From contig CAAFXX010000284.1 in NCBI GenBank assembly GCA_900767075.1, forward strand, positions 1 through 8,276: a stretch of 8,276 bases of DNA, given 5' to 3'. Of the stretch, positions 1 through 6,364 are shown piece by piece (positions within the stretch are counted from its first letter, which is position 1; each line of letters opens with the position of its first letter). Position numbers and translations under genes: made by a program. Source of the stretch: Bacteroidales bacterium. GTDB lineage: Bacteria; Bacteroidota; Bacteroidia; Bacteroidales; Muribaculaceae. Below the pieces are notes generated by a model, which made no database searches, was not told the DNA's origin, and saw nothing but the letters and a program-made list of their open reading frames with translations.

Positions 1-40
1 AAAAAAGTTCCTTGAACCCGCGGGTTCAAGGAACTTTTTT
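1..40 (-). terminator. Perfect 40-bp palindrome, intrinsic terminator after the acyl-CoA synthetase gene
   Basis: Bases 1-20 are the exact reverse complement of bases 21-40. The arm runs from six A through GTTCCTTGAACCCG, and the centre is CCGCGG. Read leftward, the hairpin begins 18 nt after the TAA stop of the acyl-CoA synthetase gene and ends in six T, the classic layout of a Rho-independent terminator. By symmetry it would also work rightward. The lack of any asymmetric loop and its position flush with the window edge are odd: it could be a real bidirectional terminator at which the assembly stopped, or a fold-back artefact. The leftward terminator reading is favoured because the T-tract and spacing are right. 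Confidence 0.75.
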
Positions 41-58
41 ATTGTTCTTATCGTTTGA

Positions 59-1741
59 TTACAGCATCTTGTCAGGCTGATAGAGGAAACGCTTGATGCT
101 GCGCTTCGGAGTCTTCTCAAACTCAGCCTCCATCACCTTATACTGCGATATCTTGCTGTATGCGGGCAGATTCTGGTTGAGCGACACAAGATTCTGGTCC
201 ATAATCCTTGTCACATCCTTTTCGGTAAGACCCTCGAGACGCATTGCATCATAATCGGGATGAATCAGAGCCACGAGCTTATGGTCATCGTCGATGACGA
301 GTGATTCCGAAACATAAGGAAGACTGTTGAGCATCTGCTCTATCTCTTCGGGATATATATTCTGACCTGAAGGACCGAGAATCATCGTCTTCGAGCGTCC
401 GCAGATCGTGATATAGCCGTCCTCGTCGATAAGACCGCGGTCACCTGTATCCATCCAGCCATCCCCAAGCATGACTTCGGAGGTAGCCTGTTCATTCTTG
501 TAATAACCCTGCATCACGTTGGTGCCCTTGACATGAAGATTTCCGGGAACATGTACGGGATCCGGAGAATCGACGCGGATCTGCATCCGGTCGACAATCT
601 TACCGACAGTATGCGGACGTGCGTGCTGGGAATCTATATACGACAGAAGCGGACCGCACTCCGTCATACCGTATCCGACAGTCACCGGGAAGCCGATGCG
701 GCGAAGAAATTTCTCGACATCCACATTCAGCGGAGCACCGCCGATGATAATCTCCTGCACCTCTCCGCCGAACGCCTGCATAAGGTTGGTCTTGATTTTA
801 TTCAGCAAATGATCGTCGAGGAAAGGCACTTTCAGCATCATCTTCATCATAGGCTTCTCGAGCAGAGGGAATACCTTGTTGCGGACAATCTTCTCGATGA
901 TGAGAGGCACCGTTATAATAATCTTAGGCTTGACGTCGCTGAAAGCCTTAAGGATTATCTTGGGCGACGGCAATTTAGTCAGGAAATAGCAGTGACATCC
1001 CTTGCAGACAGGATGGAGCATCTCAATGACCATACCGTAAAGATGCGCGAGAGGAAGCATATTGACGATATTGTCGCCTGGCTTGAACCAGTCGAGATGA
1101 TCAAGACAGAAACGGATATTGCTCCATATGCTCCGGAAGGGAAGCATAACGCCCTTCGACATTCCGGTCGAGCCGGACGTATAATTTATCACAGCAAGAT
1201 CCTCTGGACTGTCGTGATAATAATCAATCGAATTGCGTTCAAAGCTGTAAGGATATTTCTTGCCGAAATATTCGTTAAGGTTATTGCGCGTCTCGGTCAA
1301 TACCTCGCTTCTGGAGAACGGCATTCCGAACTCACTGATGAATATCACGCCAAGGAGTTTTGGCAGCTGGTGCTCGTCGAGTTCTTCCCAGATTGAAGCA
1401 TCCGTAAAGAGCAGCTTGGCGTCGGAATGGTTTACGAGATGGTGGATGGTATCCGCCTTGAACTCATGAAGGATAGGCACCGCGACAACTCCGGCAGTGA
1501 GGCACGATATGAACACCACGCCCCAGTTCGATGAGTTGCGGCCGCAGATAGCCACGCGGTCACCGCGCTTGATGCCTGAGCGTTCAAAAAGAATGTGCAT
1601 TTTGGCAACCGTGATTGCCAGGTCCTTATACTGGTAGTTTATTCCTCCCATGTCGGAAAACGCCATTCGGTCCCAGTTCTCCTTGATGGATTTCTCCATT
1701 ATGGCATTGAAGGATCTTGATCTGTCTTCTTGTTCTTTCAT
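59..1741 (-). CDS. AMP-forming acyl-CoA synthetase (long-chain fatty acid--CoA ligase-like)
   Basis: A 560-residue member of the ANL adenylating superfamily, which activates a carboxylate with ATP and transfers it to CoA. Core motifs appear in the right order: the phosphate-binding loop YTSGSTGMSKG (about 188-197), the GYGMTEC motif (356-362), WMDTGD with the ribose-binding Asp (429-434), the GRSK hinge region (448-451), and a C-terminal KTPKRSIKR segment (543-551) that should hold the A10 catalytic lysine. There is no signal peptide or membrane segment, so it is cytoplasmic or peripheral. Length and architecture fit FadD/long-chain acyl-CoA ligases; the substrate cannot be read from sequence, and an aryl or medium-chain acid is possible. 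The ATG at 1741 has no Shine-Dalgarno, as is usual in Bacteroidota. It lies 55 nt after the TlpA-like gene in the same direction, is probably cotranscribed, and is the last gene before the terminator at 1-40. Confidence 0.9.
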   Translation of the reverse strand: MKEQEDRSRSFNAIMEKSIKENWDRMAFSDMGGINYQYKDLAITVAKMHILFERSGIKRGDRVAICGRNSSNWGVVFISCLTAGVVAVPILHEFKADTIHHLVNHSDAKLLFTDASIWEELDEHQLPKLLGVIFISEFGMPFSRSEVLTETRNNLNEYFGKKYPYSFERNSIDYYHDSPEDLAVINYTSGSTGMSKGVMLPFRSIWSNIRFCLDHLDWFKPGDNIVNMLPLAHLYGMVIEMLHPVCKGCHCYFLTKLPSPKIILKAFSDVKPKIIITVPLIIEKIVRNKVFPLLEKPMMKMMLKVPFLDDHLLNKIKTNLMQAFGGEVQEIIIGGAPLNVDVEKFLRRIGFPVTVGYGMTECGPLLSYIDSQHARPHTVGKIVDRMQIRVDSPDPVHVPGNLHVKGTNVMQGYYKNEQATSEVMLGDGWMDTGDRGLIDEDGYITICGRSKTMILGPSGQNIYPEEIEQMLNSLPYVSESLVIDDDHKLVALIHPDYDAMRLEGLTEKDVTRIMDQNLVSLNQNLPAYSKISQYKVMEAEFEKTPKRSIKRFLYQPDKML

Positions 1742-1796
1742 TTGTGTTTTCGGGTAAGGGTATGAATGTTAGTAAGGATATAATTGTTCAGTCATA

Positions 1797-2816
1797 TCAT
1801 TTATCGGCGGTGAACGCCGTCTCAAGGCGCCGGCGAATCTGCTCCGCGTTCTCTCCGCGAGAGACAATCACGCCGTCGGGTCCTATGAGCATATGATGTG
1901 GTATTCCGCTGAAGCCGTAGATATCATAGGGAACTTTCTGGGTGTTGTAGACGACATCCCACTTTATGTCGCGCTTCTTTACCATCGCGCGTGTATCTTC
2001 CGCCTTGTCGCGGACTGCAACACCGACTATATTGAAGCCTTTATCCTTGAAATCATCGTAAAGCGCCTTGAGATCGGGAAGCTCCTTTATGCAATACGGG
2101 CACCAGCTTGCCCAGAAATCTATAAGGGTGTAATTGCCTGATTTCACAAACTGCGACAGGCTCACTTTCCGTCCTTTGGCATTCTCGCCCTGAAAATCGA
2201 CATATTTCTGGCCGGGCGACGTTGCAGCCCTGCGGTGTGCCTGATCTTCATAATATTTCACGCGGCGTGCTTTGCGGAAAGTATCGTCTGCCTTTGCAAG
2301 CATACTGTCGGCTAGCGCCGGATCTGCATATTTCAGCCATTCGATCCCGAAATAAACGCCGATCGGGTTATCCCGGTTCTCATTATATGCACGCTCGGTA
2401 AAATTACTGTAGGCGGTCATATCGTCGGTCTGTTCTATCGAATCGAGCGTTGCCATCAGCGACGAGAATCTGTCGTTGAGCGGTGTCCCCTTGGCGACAC
2501 TGAGGGAATCGGCAAGGACAGCACGTCCGGTCTCGGCGATGTAGAACGCCTTTATTCTGCCGTCGACAGCCACGCTCATAAACACCGGGAAAGAGAGGCA
2601 GTCGCTTTCTTCCGTCACAAATTCAGCCACACCATCCTTGACGACAGTTGTAGCCACTACCGTTGAATCGGCATAGTTCACAAGTTCGACCGTCTTTCCC
2701 TCGAATTTCTCTGGAAAGTTCATTTCAAACCGGGCCTCCTTGCTTGAGCAAGAACCCAAAGCCAGCATAATGGCTCCGATCCCGAATGCCCTGTATATCT
2801 TTTTTATTATCTGCAT
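1797..2816 (-). CDS. TlpA-like thioredoxin-fold lipoprotein with DUF4369-like N-terminal region
   Basis: A 339-residue exported thiol-disulfide protein. The N-terminus has basic residues, a hydrophobic stretch and a lipobox LGSC with Cys23 as the likely lipidated residue. It is followed by SSKEA, which partly resembles Bacteroidota lipoprotein surface-export signals (a weak inference). Residues about 28-110 resemble the beta-rich DUF4369 region common in Bacteroidota TlpA/ResA proteins, and about 111-200 is a helical linker. The thioredoxin domain starts near 203, with the active site WCPYC (238-242, Cys239/Cys242) after LIDFWAS and the cis-proline loop GIP (304-306) before HHMLIGPDG. The expected role is reduction or maturation of periplasmic thiols, such as those in cytochrome c biogenesis or other envelope proteins; the partner is unknown. 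A hairpin sits just before its start codon. The upstream neighbour is an exported M48 protease, which fits an envelope-maintenance context. Confidence 0.9.
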   Translation of the reverse strand: MQIIKKIYRAFGIGAIMLALGSCSSKEARFEMNFPEKFEGKTVELVNYADSTVVATTVVKDGVAEFVTEESDCLSFPVFMSVAVDGRIKAFYIAETGRAVLADSLSVAKGTPLNDRFSSLMATLDSIEQTDDMTAYSNFTERAYNENRDNPIGVYFGIEWLKYADPALADSMLAKADDTFRKARRVKYYEDQAHRRAATSPGQKYVDFQGENAKGRKVSLSQFVKSGNYTLIDFWASWCPYCIKELPDLKALYDDFKDKGFNIVGVAVRDKAEDTRAMVKKRDIKWDVVYNTQKVPYDIYGFSGIPHHMLIGPDGVIVSRGENAEQIRRRLETAFTADK

Positions 2817-2838
2817 AGTTTCAGCTTATTTGAGTATT

Positions 2839-2870
2839 CATGCCGGAGATTGACAAAACAATCCCCCATG
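2839..2870 (-). promoter_or_regulatory. Hairpin in the 5' leader of the TlpA-like gene
   Basis: Read on the minus strand, CATG+GGGGATTG pairs with CAATCTCC+CATG around a 6-nt TTTTGT loop. This gives an 8-bp stem with one G-U pair, a 2-nt GG bulge and a 4-bp outer stem. The G-U pair exists only in the minus-strand transcript. The hairpin ends 22 nt before the ATG at 2816. No T-run directly follows it, so it is not a typical terminator of the upstream M48 gene; a leader element affecting translation or mRNA stability is possible. The rest of the 190-nt gap (2817-3006) is AT-rich. A weak promoter-like AATATTTG (2933-2926, minus strand) is present without a well-spaced -33 TTG. Confidence 0.4.
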
Positions 2871-3006
2871 TTTGCGAAATTAACAAAAAAATCCTTTTTT
2901 ACAAAAAACAGCAATACATTATACTCAAATATTACCGATAAAATGTCAAATTTCTGCATTTGGAACTTTTACCACGTCAACCGGCAAAGCGACAGACATC
3001 CAAAAA

Positions 3007-3825
3007 TCAATTGGAAGCCGGCGATGCGGATTGTGTGCCGGGCATTGTGTATCCATCTCGCTTTGCCCATTTAAGGATATTCTTGATGCGCTTGTCGGTC
3101 GAGGGATGGGACGAGAAAAGCTGGCTTACCGGTCCCTGCGGATCAGAGCCCTCAAGCGATTTGAGTTTTTCAAACGCCATCGCCATCGCCAAAGGATTCT
3201 TGCCATGGTCTTTCAGGAACTTATAGCCGTATTCATCCGCCTGCGATTCCTGTTTCTGCGAATAATGACTCTGCTCAATAGCTTGACCGAGCTGACCGAG
3301 CTGCGAATCGGTAAGGGCGGCGGCAACGTTTCCTGTAGACGCTATGCCGTCCATAAACGCGGAAGTGAGCAAAGCATTCTTGAAAGCCCTTTTCGTATCC
3401 TTATGTGCCACATGTCCGATCTCATGCCCGATCACGCCGAGAACCTCGTCATCGTTCATCAAGTCCATAAGACCCGAAAAGACACGCACGCTGCCGTCGG
3501 CACATGCGAAAGCATTGACATCGGATGTAATGTAAACCTTGAAATTCAACGGTATCCCGTCGACATCCGTAAGACCCGAAGAAAGCTTTTCAAGTCTTAC
3601 GGCATACTTGCTGCCCTCCGGAGCCACCTTATTTTTCTTATCCATGTACTGCACATATTCGTGCACATAATTCTGCACTTGACTGTCGGATATTGTTCCA
3701 GCCTGCACAGCCTTGACACCGGCGGAAAGCACCCTCGTCCAGTCCCAGGCATTCAGAGAGAACGCCGAAGCGAACAATGTCGTCACCACCAGAACCACAG
3801 TGGTTAATTTTCCCTTGATTCTCAT
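3007..3825 (-). CDS. Secreted M48-family zinc metalloprotease
   Basis: A 272-residue peptidase of the M48 (HtpX/Ste24/LoiP/BepA-like) family. It starts with a Sec signal peptide: a basic MRIKGK, a hydrophobic run at about 8-23, and a likely cut after LNA near residue 26. There is no lipobox and no later membrane helix, so the mature protein is probably periplasmic. The catalytic zinc site is HEIGH (134-138, Glu135 catalytic), preceded by DDEVLGVIG; the third ligand is Glu193 in ESQADEYG, the usual ExxxD motif. The conserved late segment LFSSHPSTDKRI is at about 236-247. Family members degrade or process misassembled envelope proteins; the substrate here is unknown. There is no BepA-type TPR tail: the protein ends shortly after the protease domain with a Ser/Ala-rich tail. 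It lies between the desulfidase and the TlpA-like gene in the same direction, with a hairpin in its own leader. Confidence 0.93.
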   Translation of the reverse strand: MRIKGKLTTVVLVVTTLFASAFSLNAWDWTRVLSAGVKAVQAGTISDSQVQNYVHEYVQYMDKKNKVAPEGSKYAVRLEKLSSGLTDVDGIPLNFKVYITSDVNAFACADGSVRVFSGLMDLMNDDEVLGVIGHEIGHVAHKDTKRAFKNALLTSAFMDGIASTGNVAAALTDSQLGQLGQAIEQSHYSQKQESQADEYGYKFLKDHGKNPLAMAMAFEKLKSLEGSDPQGPVSQLFSSHPSTDKRIKNILKWAKRDGYTMPGTQSASPASN

Positions 3826-3846
3826 GATTTTCAGTAATTATACGAT

Positions 3847-3874
3847 TGTGGGCAGTATCAGGACACCGCCCACA
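3847..3874 (-). promoter_or_regulatory. Hairpin in the 5' leader of the M48 protease gene
   Basis: On the minus strand TGTGGGCGGTGT pairs with ATACTGCCCACA around a CCTG tetraloop: a full 12-bp stem with two G-U pairs. Those two positions are A-C mismatches on the other strand, so the fold suits only the transcript of these leftward genes. It ends 21 nt before the ATG at 3825. The downstream bases (ACAATCGTATAATT) are not a clean U-tract, so a terminator for the desulfidase gene is less likely than a leader structure or mRNA-stability element. Closer to the desulfidase stop there is also a weak 6-bp stem, TGTTTC/GAAACA at 3899-3922 with a 12-nt loop. Confidence 0.5.
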
Positions 3875-3939
3875 GATATAACAATAATTTTAATGGCTTG
3901 TTTCACTGCAAATACCGAAACAGGCTATTGGAGACAATC

Positions 3940-5214
3940 TTATTTGCCCGTCATTATTTTCAGCACAAGCTTATCGGTTTCAGTCATCGCCTCGCGTCCG
4001 ATAGATGTGAGGTTGTGGACCGTGCGGTCGATGTCGTCATCTACGATACCCTCGGCTGAAGTGACGCATTTACCGTTCATGGCGAGCATGGACGAAAGGA
4101 CTGCTGTCGACACGCTCGACGCTATCTTCATGGCACATGCCGGCTTTGCGCCGTCGCATATCATGCCGGTAAGATTGGCGACCATATTCTTGATGGCGGC
4201 GCAGATCTGGGTAAATCCACCGCCCATCAGGTAAACGAGCCCGGCTGCAGCGCCGGTCGAAGCCACCACGCATCCGCACAATGCGGAGAGACGTCCCAGG
4301 CTCTGCTTGATATATATGCTCGTGAGATTGCTTATCACGAGCGCCCTTGCCGTTGTTTCCTCGTCGGCACCGATATCCTCGGCATAGCATACAACAGGCA
4401 GCGTACATGTGATTCCCTGATTGCCGCTTCCTGAATTCGACATCACGGATACGGGAGCTCCGCCCATACGCGCGTCGCAGGCTGCCGACGTAAGACAGAT
4501 CATATGCTCCACAGGCGTATCTCCAAACAACGATTTGCCGTTGTTCATCATTGTCGCGCCTAAGGAATGACCCCATTTGCCATGCAGGGCAAGAGAGGCA
4601 GCCTCCTTGTTGAGCCGACCGGATTCCAGGATAAACGATATTTCCTCAAGAGGTGCCTCCATTCCAAACTTATATACAGTTTCCGCCGTAAGCGTTATTT
4701 CGGATTCCTCTGGTCCTGCCGCCGACGCCTGCTTCTCAAACAAGACCTCGTTGTTTCGCGCCATGCGGATAAAATTGGTATGGCTGCCGGAGATTACGGC
4801 TTCGGCAGTATCATCGCCTGCCTTCACGGTCACTTCTATATGAAGGTTCGAGGGAGTATCTGCAAGATGACTGATCGAGATGCGGCCTTCGTCAATGAAC
4901 TGTCTGCCGCGCTCGATGGCTTCCGGATTCAAGTCGCGGAGCACCTCAAGACCATATTCCGACTTTCCGATGAGGGCTCCGAGCGCGATGGCAATCGGAA
5001 GTCCGATCATACCGGTGCCCGGTATTCCCACCCCCATGGCGTTCTTGAGGATATTGCCGCTCAGACGCAATTCTATGCTTTCGGGTTTCTTTCCCAGGAT
5101 TTCCGTAGCCTTAGCCACGGCAAGCGACACCGCCATAGGTTCGGTACATCCCATTGCGGGCACCACTTCCTTGCGTATCAGATGAATTATCTTAGCTCTT
5201 GTTTCCGAGTCCAT
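3940..5214 (-). CDS. UPF0597 / L-cysteine desulfidase (CyuA-like) family protein, serine dehydratase alpha-type
   Basis: A 424-residue cytoplasmic protein of the UPF0597 (YhaM/CyuA) family, related to the iron-sulfur L-serine dehydratase alpha domain. Characterised relatives degrade L-cysteine to pyruvate, ammonia and sulfide with an oxygen-labile [4Fe-4S] cluster. Visible hallmarks are MGCTEP near the N-terminus (Cys23), SGNILKNAMGVGIPGT (52-67), HGKWGHSLG (211-219), CDARMGGAPVSVMSNSGSGNQG (246-267), the ALCGCVVASTGAAAG segment (Cys313/Cys315) and MICDGAKPACAMK (Cys353, Cys360). Cluster ligands are most likely Cys23, one of Cys313/315, and Cys353 (inferred by analogy). Length is normal. The ATG at 5214 begins MDSETRAKIIHLIRKEVVPAMGCTEP, a normal family N-terminus. 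It follows thymidine kinase by 58 nt. Cysteine desulfidase is the favoured activity; serine or another beta-eliminated amino acid cannot be excluded. Confidence 0.9.
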   Translation of the reverse strand: MDSETRAKIIHLIRKEVVPAMGCTEPMAVSLAVAKATEILGKKPESIELRLSGNILKNAMGVGIPGTGMIGLPIAIALGALIGKSEYGLEVLRDLNPEAIERGRQFIDEGRISISHLADTPSNLHIEVTVKAGDDTAEAVISGSHTNFIRMARNNEVLFEKQASAAGPEESEITLTAETVYKFGMEAPLEEISFILESGRLNKEAASLALHGKWGHSLGATMMNNGKSLFGDTPVEHMICLTSAACDARMGGAPVSVMSNSGSGNQGITCTLPVVCYAEDIGADEETTARALVISNLTSIYIKQSLGRLSALCGCVVASTGAAAGLVYLMGGGFTQICAAIKNMVANLTGMICDGAKPACAMKIASSVSTAVLSSMLAMNGKCVTSAEGIVDDDIDRTVHNLTSIGREAMTETDKLVLKIMTGK

Positions 5215-5272
5215 AATACTAAGTTTTTTAGCGTTTCATGATATTAGATTATACTGACAGCCGCCTCCGCAC

Positions 5273-5896
5273 TCAGTCGAGCGGGAGACGGCCGTTGTTG
5301 CTTCTTTCGATTTTTTTGTTACGCCAGCATTTGCGGCAGACCGACATATATCTGTCGTTTCCTCCGATCTCGACGACCTCACCTTCCGTGATGATCTCTC
5401 CGCGTCCGTCAATACGGGCATTGACAATCGTCTTCCGTCCGCAGGAACACGTTGACTTTATCTCATCGATGGTGTCGGCTATTTCAAACAGTCGCCGCGA
5501 GCCCTCGAACAAGTGTGTGCGGAAATCCGTGCGGAGTCCGTAGCATATCACGTTTATTCCGAAATCATCCACTACCTGCGACAGCTGGTCAACCTGATCG
5601 GAGGTAAGGAACTGAGACTCATCGACCAGTATCCATTCCGGTATTAGCTCCATGTGGTGCTGCAGGTCTTCCACCATCGTGTAGAGGTTTGTATCGCCGT
5701 ATATCCAGTTACAGTCACGCTCGATGCCGATACGGCTGCGGATCACGTTTTTATTGTCACGCGTATCAACCACCGGCTTCAGGCAGAGATATGCCATTCC
5801 CCGTTCCTCGAAATTATATGCCTGTGTAAGGAGCAATGCCGTCTTGGCAGAGCCCATCGTGCCGTATCTGAAATATAGTTTGCCTATTCTGCTCAT
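5273..5896 (-). CDS. tdk: Thymidine kinase (type II)
   Basis: Thymidine kinase phosphorylates thymidine to dTMP with ATP in pyrimidine salvage. With the start chosen here the protein has 207 residues, beginning MSRIGKLYFRYGTMGSAKT. Motifs: P-loop GTMGSAKT (11-18), the Walker B/catalytic pair DESQFL (Asp91, Glu92), the thymidine-binding lasso region YGLRTDF (118-124), CSCGRK (Cys149, Cys151) and GGNDRYMSVCRKC (Cys186, Cys189) for the structural zinc. E. coli Tdk has CRKH at the last site, so the fourth zinc ligand appears to be Cys instead of His. The reading frame runs upstream to another ATG at 5995, adding 33 residues, but most type II kinases start a few residues before the P-loop strand, so the inner start is preferred. 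No Shine-Dalgarno decides it. It is first in the leftward block. Confidence 0.92.
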   Translation of the reverse strand: MSRIGKLYFRYGTMGSAKTALLLTQAYNFEERGMAYLCLKPVVDTRDNKNVIRSRIGIERDCNWIYGDTNLYTMVEDLQHHMELIPEWILVDESQFLTSDQVDQLSQVVDDFGINVICYGLRTDFRTHLFEGSRRLFEIADTIDEIKSTCSCGRKTIVNARIDGRGEIITEGEVVEIGGNDRYMSVCRKCWRNKKIERSNNGRLPLD

Positions 5897-5908
5897 TGTG
5901 TTGTCGTA

Positions 5909-5921
5909 TTCCTTAAAGGAA
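5909..5921. promoter_or_regulatory. Inverted repeat TTCCTTAAAGGAA next to the tdk start
   Basis: TTCCTT and AAGGAA flank a single central A, 12 nt upstream of the preferred tdk ATG. It could be a small operator or chance. If tdk starts at the upstream ATG (5995) it lies within coding sequence and means little. Confidence 0.2.
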
Positions 5922-6169
5922 ATCATCTCTGACTTATCGAAATGATTTTCAATCCATTTTATGCCGCTAAGGAAATCAAGGAGGTTATGAATCATTCAAT
6001 AATCAAATGCGAATATAACACATTATTTTCAGTTAAAAAAACCCGGTTATTTCTTCATATTTATATTTTTGCATTTTATAGTGAACCTTATTGCCGGTTT
6101 TATAAAACTTTTATGCATGCCTAATTGTTAACAAGTTGTGTAACAAATTAAGAATTGGCATTTTACACT

Positions 6170-6205
6170 GAATACTTTTTAACACTATATAAAAATAAGG
6201 TATTC
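6170..6205 (+). other. AT-rich hairpin upstream of the DoxX-like gene
   Basis: GAATAC (6170-6175) pairs with GTATTC (6200-6205), and TTTTTA (6176-6181) pairs with TAAAAA (6190-6195), leaving a 4-nt TAAG bulge and an 8-nt loop. It is AT-rich and so of limited stability. It could be a leader structure or operator; chance is plausible in this composition. Confidence 0.25.
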
Positions 6206-6270
6206 TGAATTTACCAATTTTTTTGAACTTATTTATCAGGACTTTTTTATGGCGGTGTTTTTTTAACAGA

Positions 6271-6284
6271 CTTTATGCATAAAG
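6271..6284. promoter_or_regulatory. 14-bp perfect palindrome upstream of the DoxX-like gene
   Basis: CTTTATGCATAAAG is an exact palindrome centred 88 nt before the DoxX-like ATG. Its TTTATGCAT core also occurs at 6110-6118 in the same region. Symmetry and position suit a dimeric regulator site, but no regulator is identifiable and AT-rich DNA produces such sites by chance. Confidence 0.25.
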
Positions 6285-6351
6285 GTCCTCAATTCATAAT
6301 AGTTCATACGTTACACCGTTTGATTCATTTTATTCAATAACCAAAAGTATC

Positions 6352-6356
6352 GGAGG
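6352..6356 (+). promoter_or_regulatory. Strong Shine-Dalgarno site of the DoxX-like gene
   Basis: GGAGG (within CGGAGGAC) lies 8 nt before the ATG at 6365, close to ideal spacing. None of the other starts in the window has such a site, and Bacteroidota genes generally lack one. It fixes the start of the DoxX-like gene at 6365 rather than at the internal Met61. Confidence 0.7.
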
Positions 6357-6364
6357 ACAACGTT

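Larger units (their letters stand above)
5897..6364. other. AT-rich divergent intergenic region between tdk and the DoxX-like gene
   Basis: About 470 nt separate two divergent starts, so promoters for both should lie here. No convincing gene, tRNA or riboswitch is visible; the short open frames have no recognisable features. It holds several symmetric elements: TTCCTTAAAGGAA (5909-5921, 12 nt from the tdk ATG), GTTTTATAAAAC (6097-6108), TTGTTAACAA (6125-6134) inside a looser repeat (6122-6150), a hairpin (6170-6205) and CTTTATGCATAAAG (6271-6284). A rightward TATTTTTG (6064-6071) fits the Bacteroidota -7 consensus TAnnTTTG but lacks a spaced -33 TTG. If the longer tdk start is used, 5897-5995 is coding. 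Confidence 0.6.

Noticed and set aside
533..1396. Long rightward open frame (287 codons) opposite the acyl-CoA synthetase gene
   Set aside because: It is fully antisense to a gene with all ANL motifs, has no recognisable domain, and such mirror frames are common opposite GC-moderate coding sequence.
2850..3226. Small rightward frames in the gap upstream of the TlpA-like gene
   Set aside because: They run into the antisense of the M48 gene, have no ribosome site and no recognisable protein features.
3031..3807. Long rightward open frame (258 codons) opposite the M48 protease gene
   Set aside because: The minus strand has a signal peptide, HEIGH and ESQAD motifs. The opposite translation is low-complexity and Arg/His-rich with no family features.
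4070..4576. Minus-strand 168-codon frame inside the desulfidase gene
   Set aside because: It is a +1/-1 frame shadow, very rich in Arg/Cys/Gly, and the desulfidase frame is intact throughout, so there is no sign of a frameshift.
6064..6071. Bacteroidota -7 promoter match TATTTTTG
   Set aside because: It matches TAnnTTTG, but no TTG lies about 19-21 nt upstream, it is nearly 300 nt from the gene start, and the region is T-rich enough for chance matches. I did not call it as a promoter.
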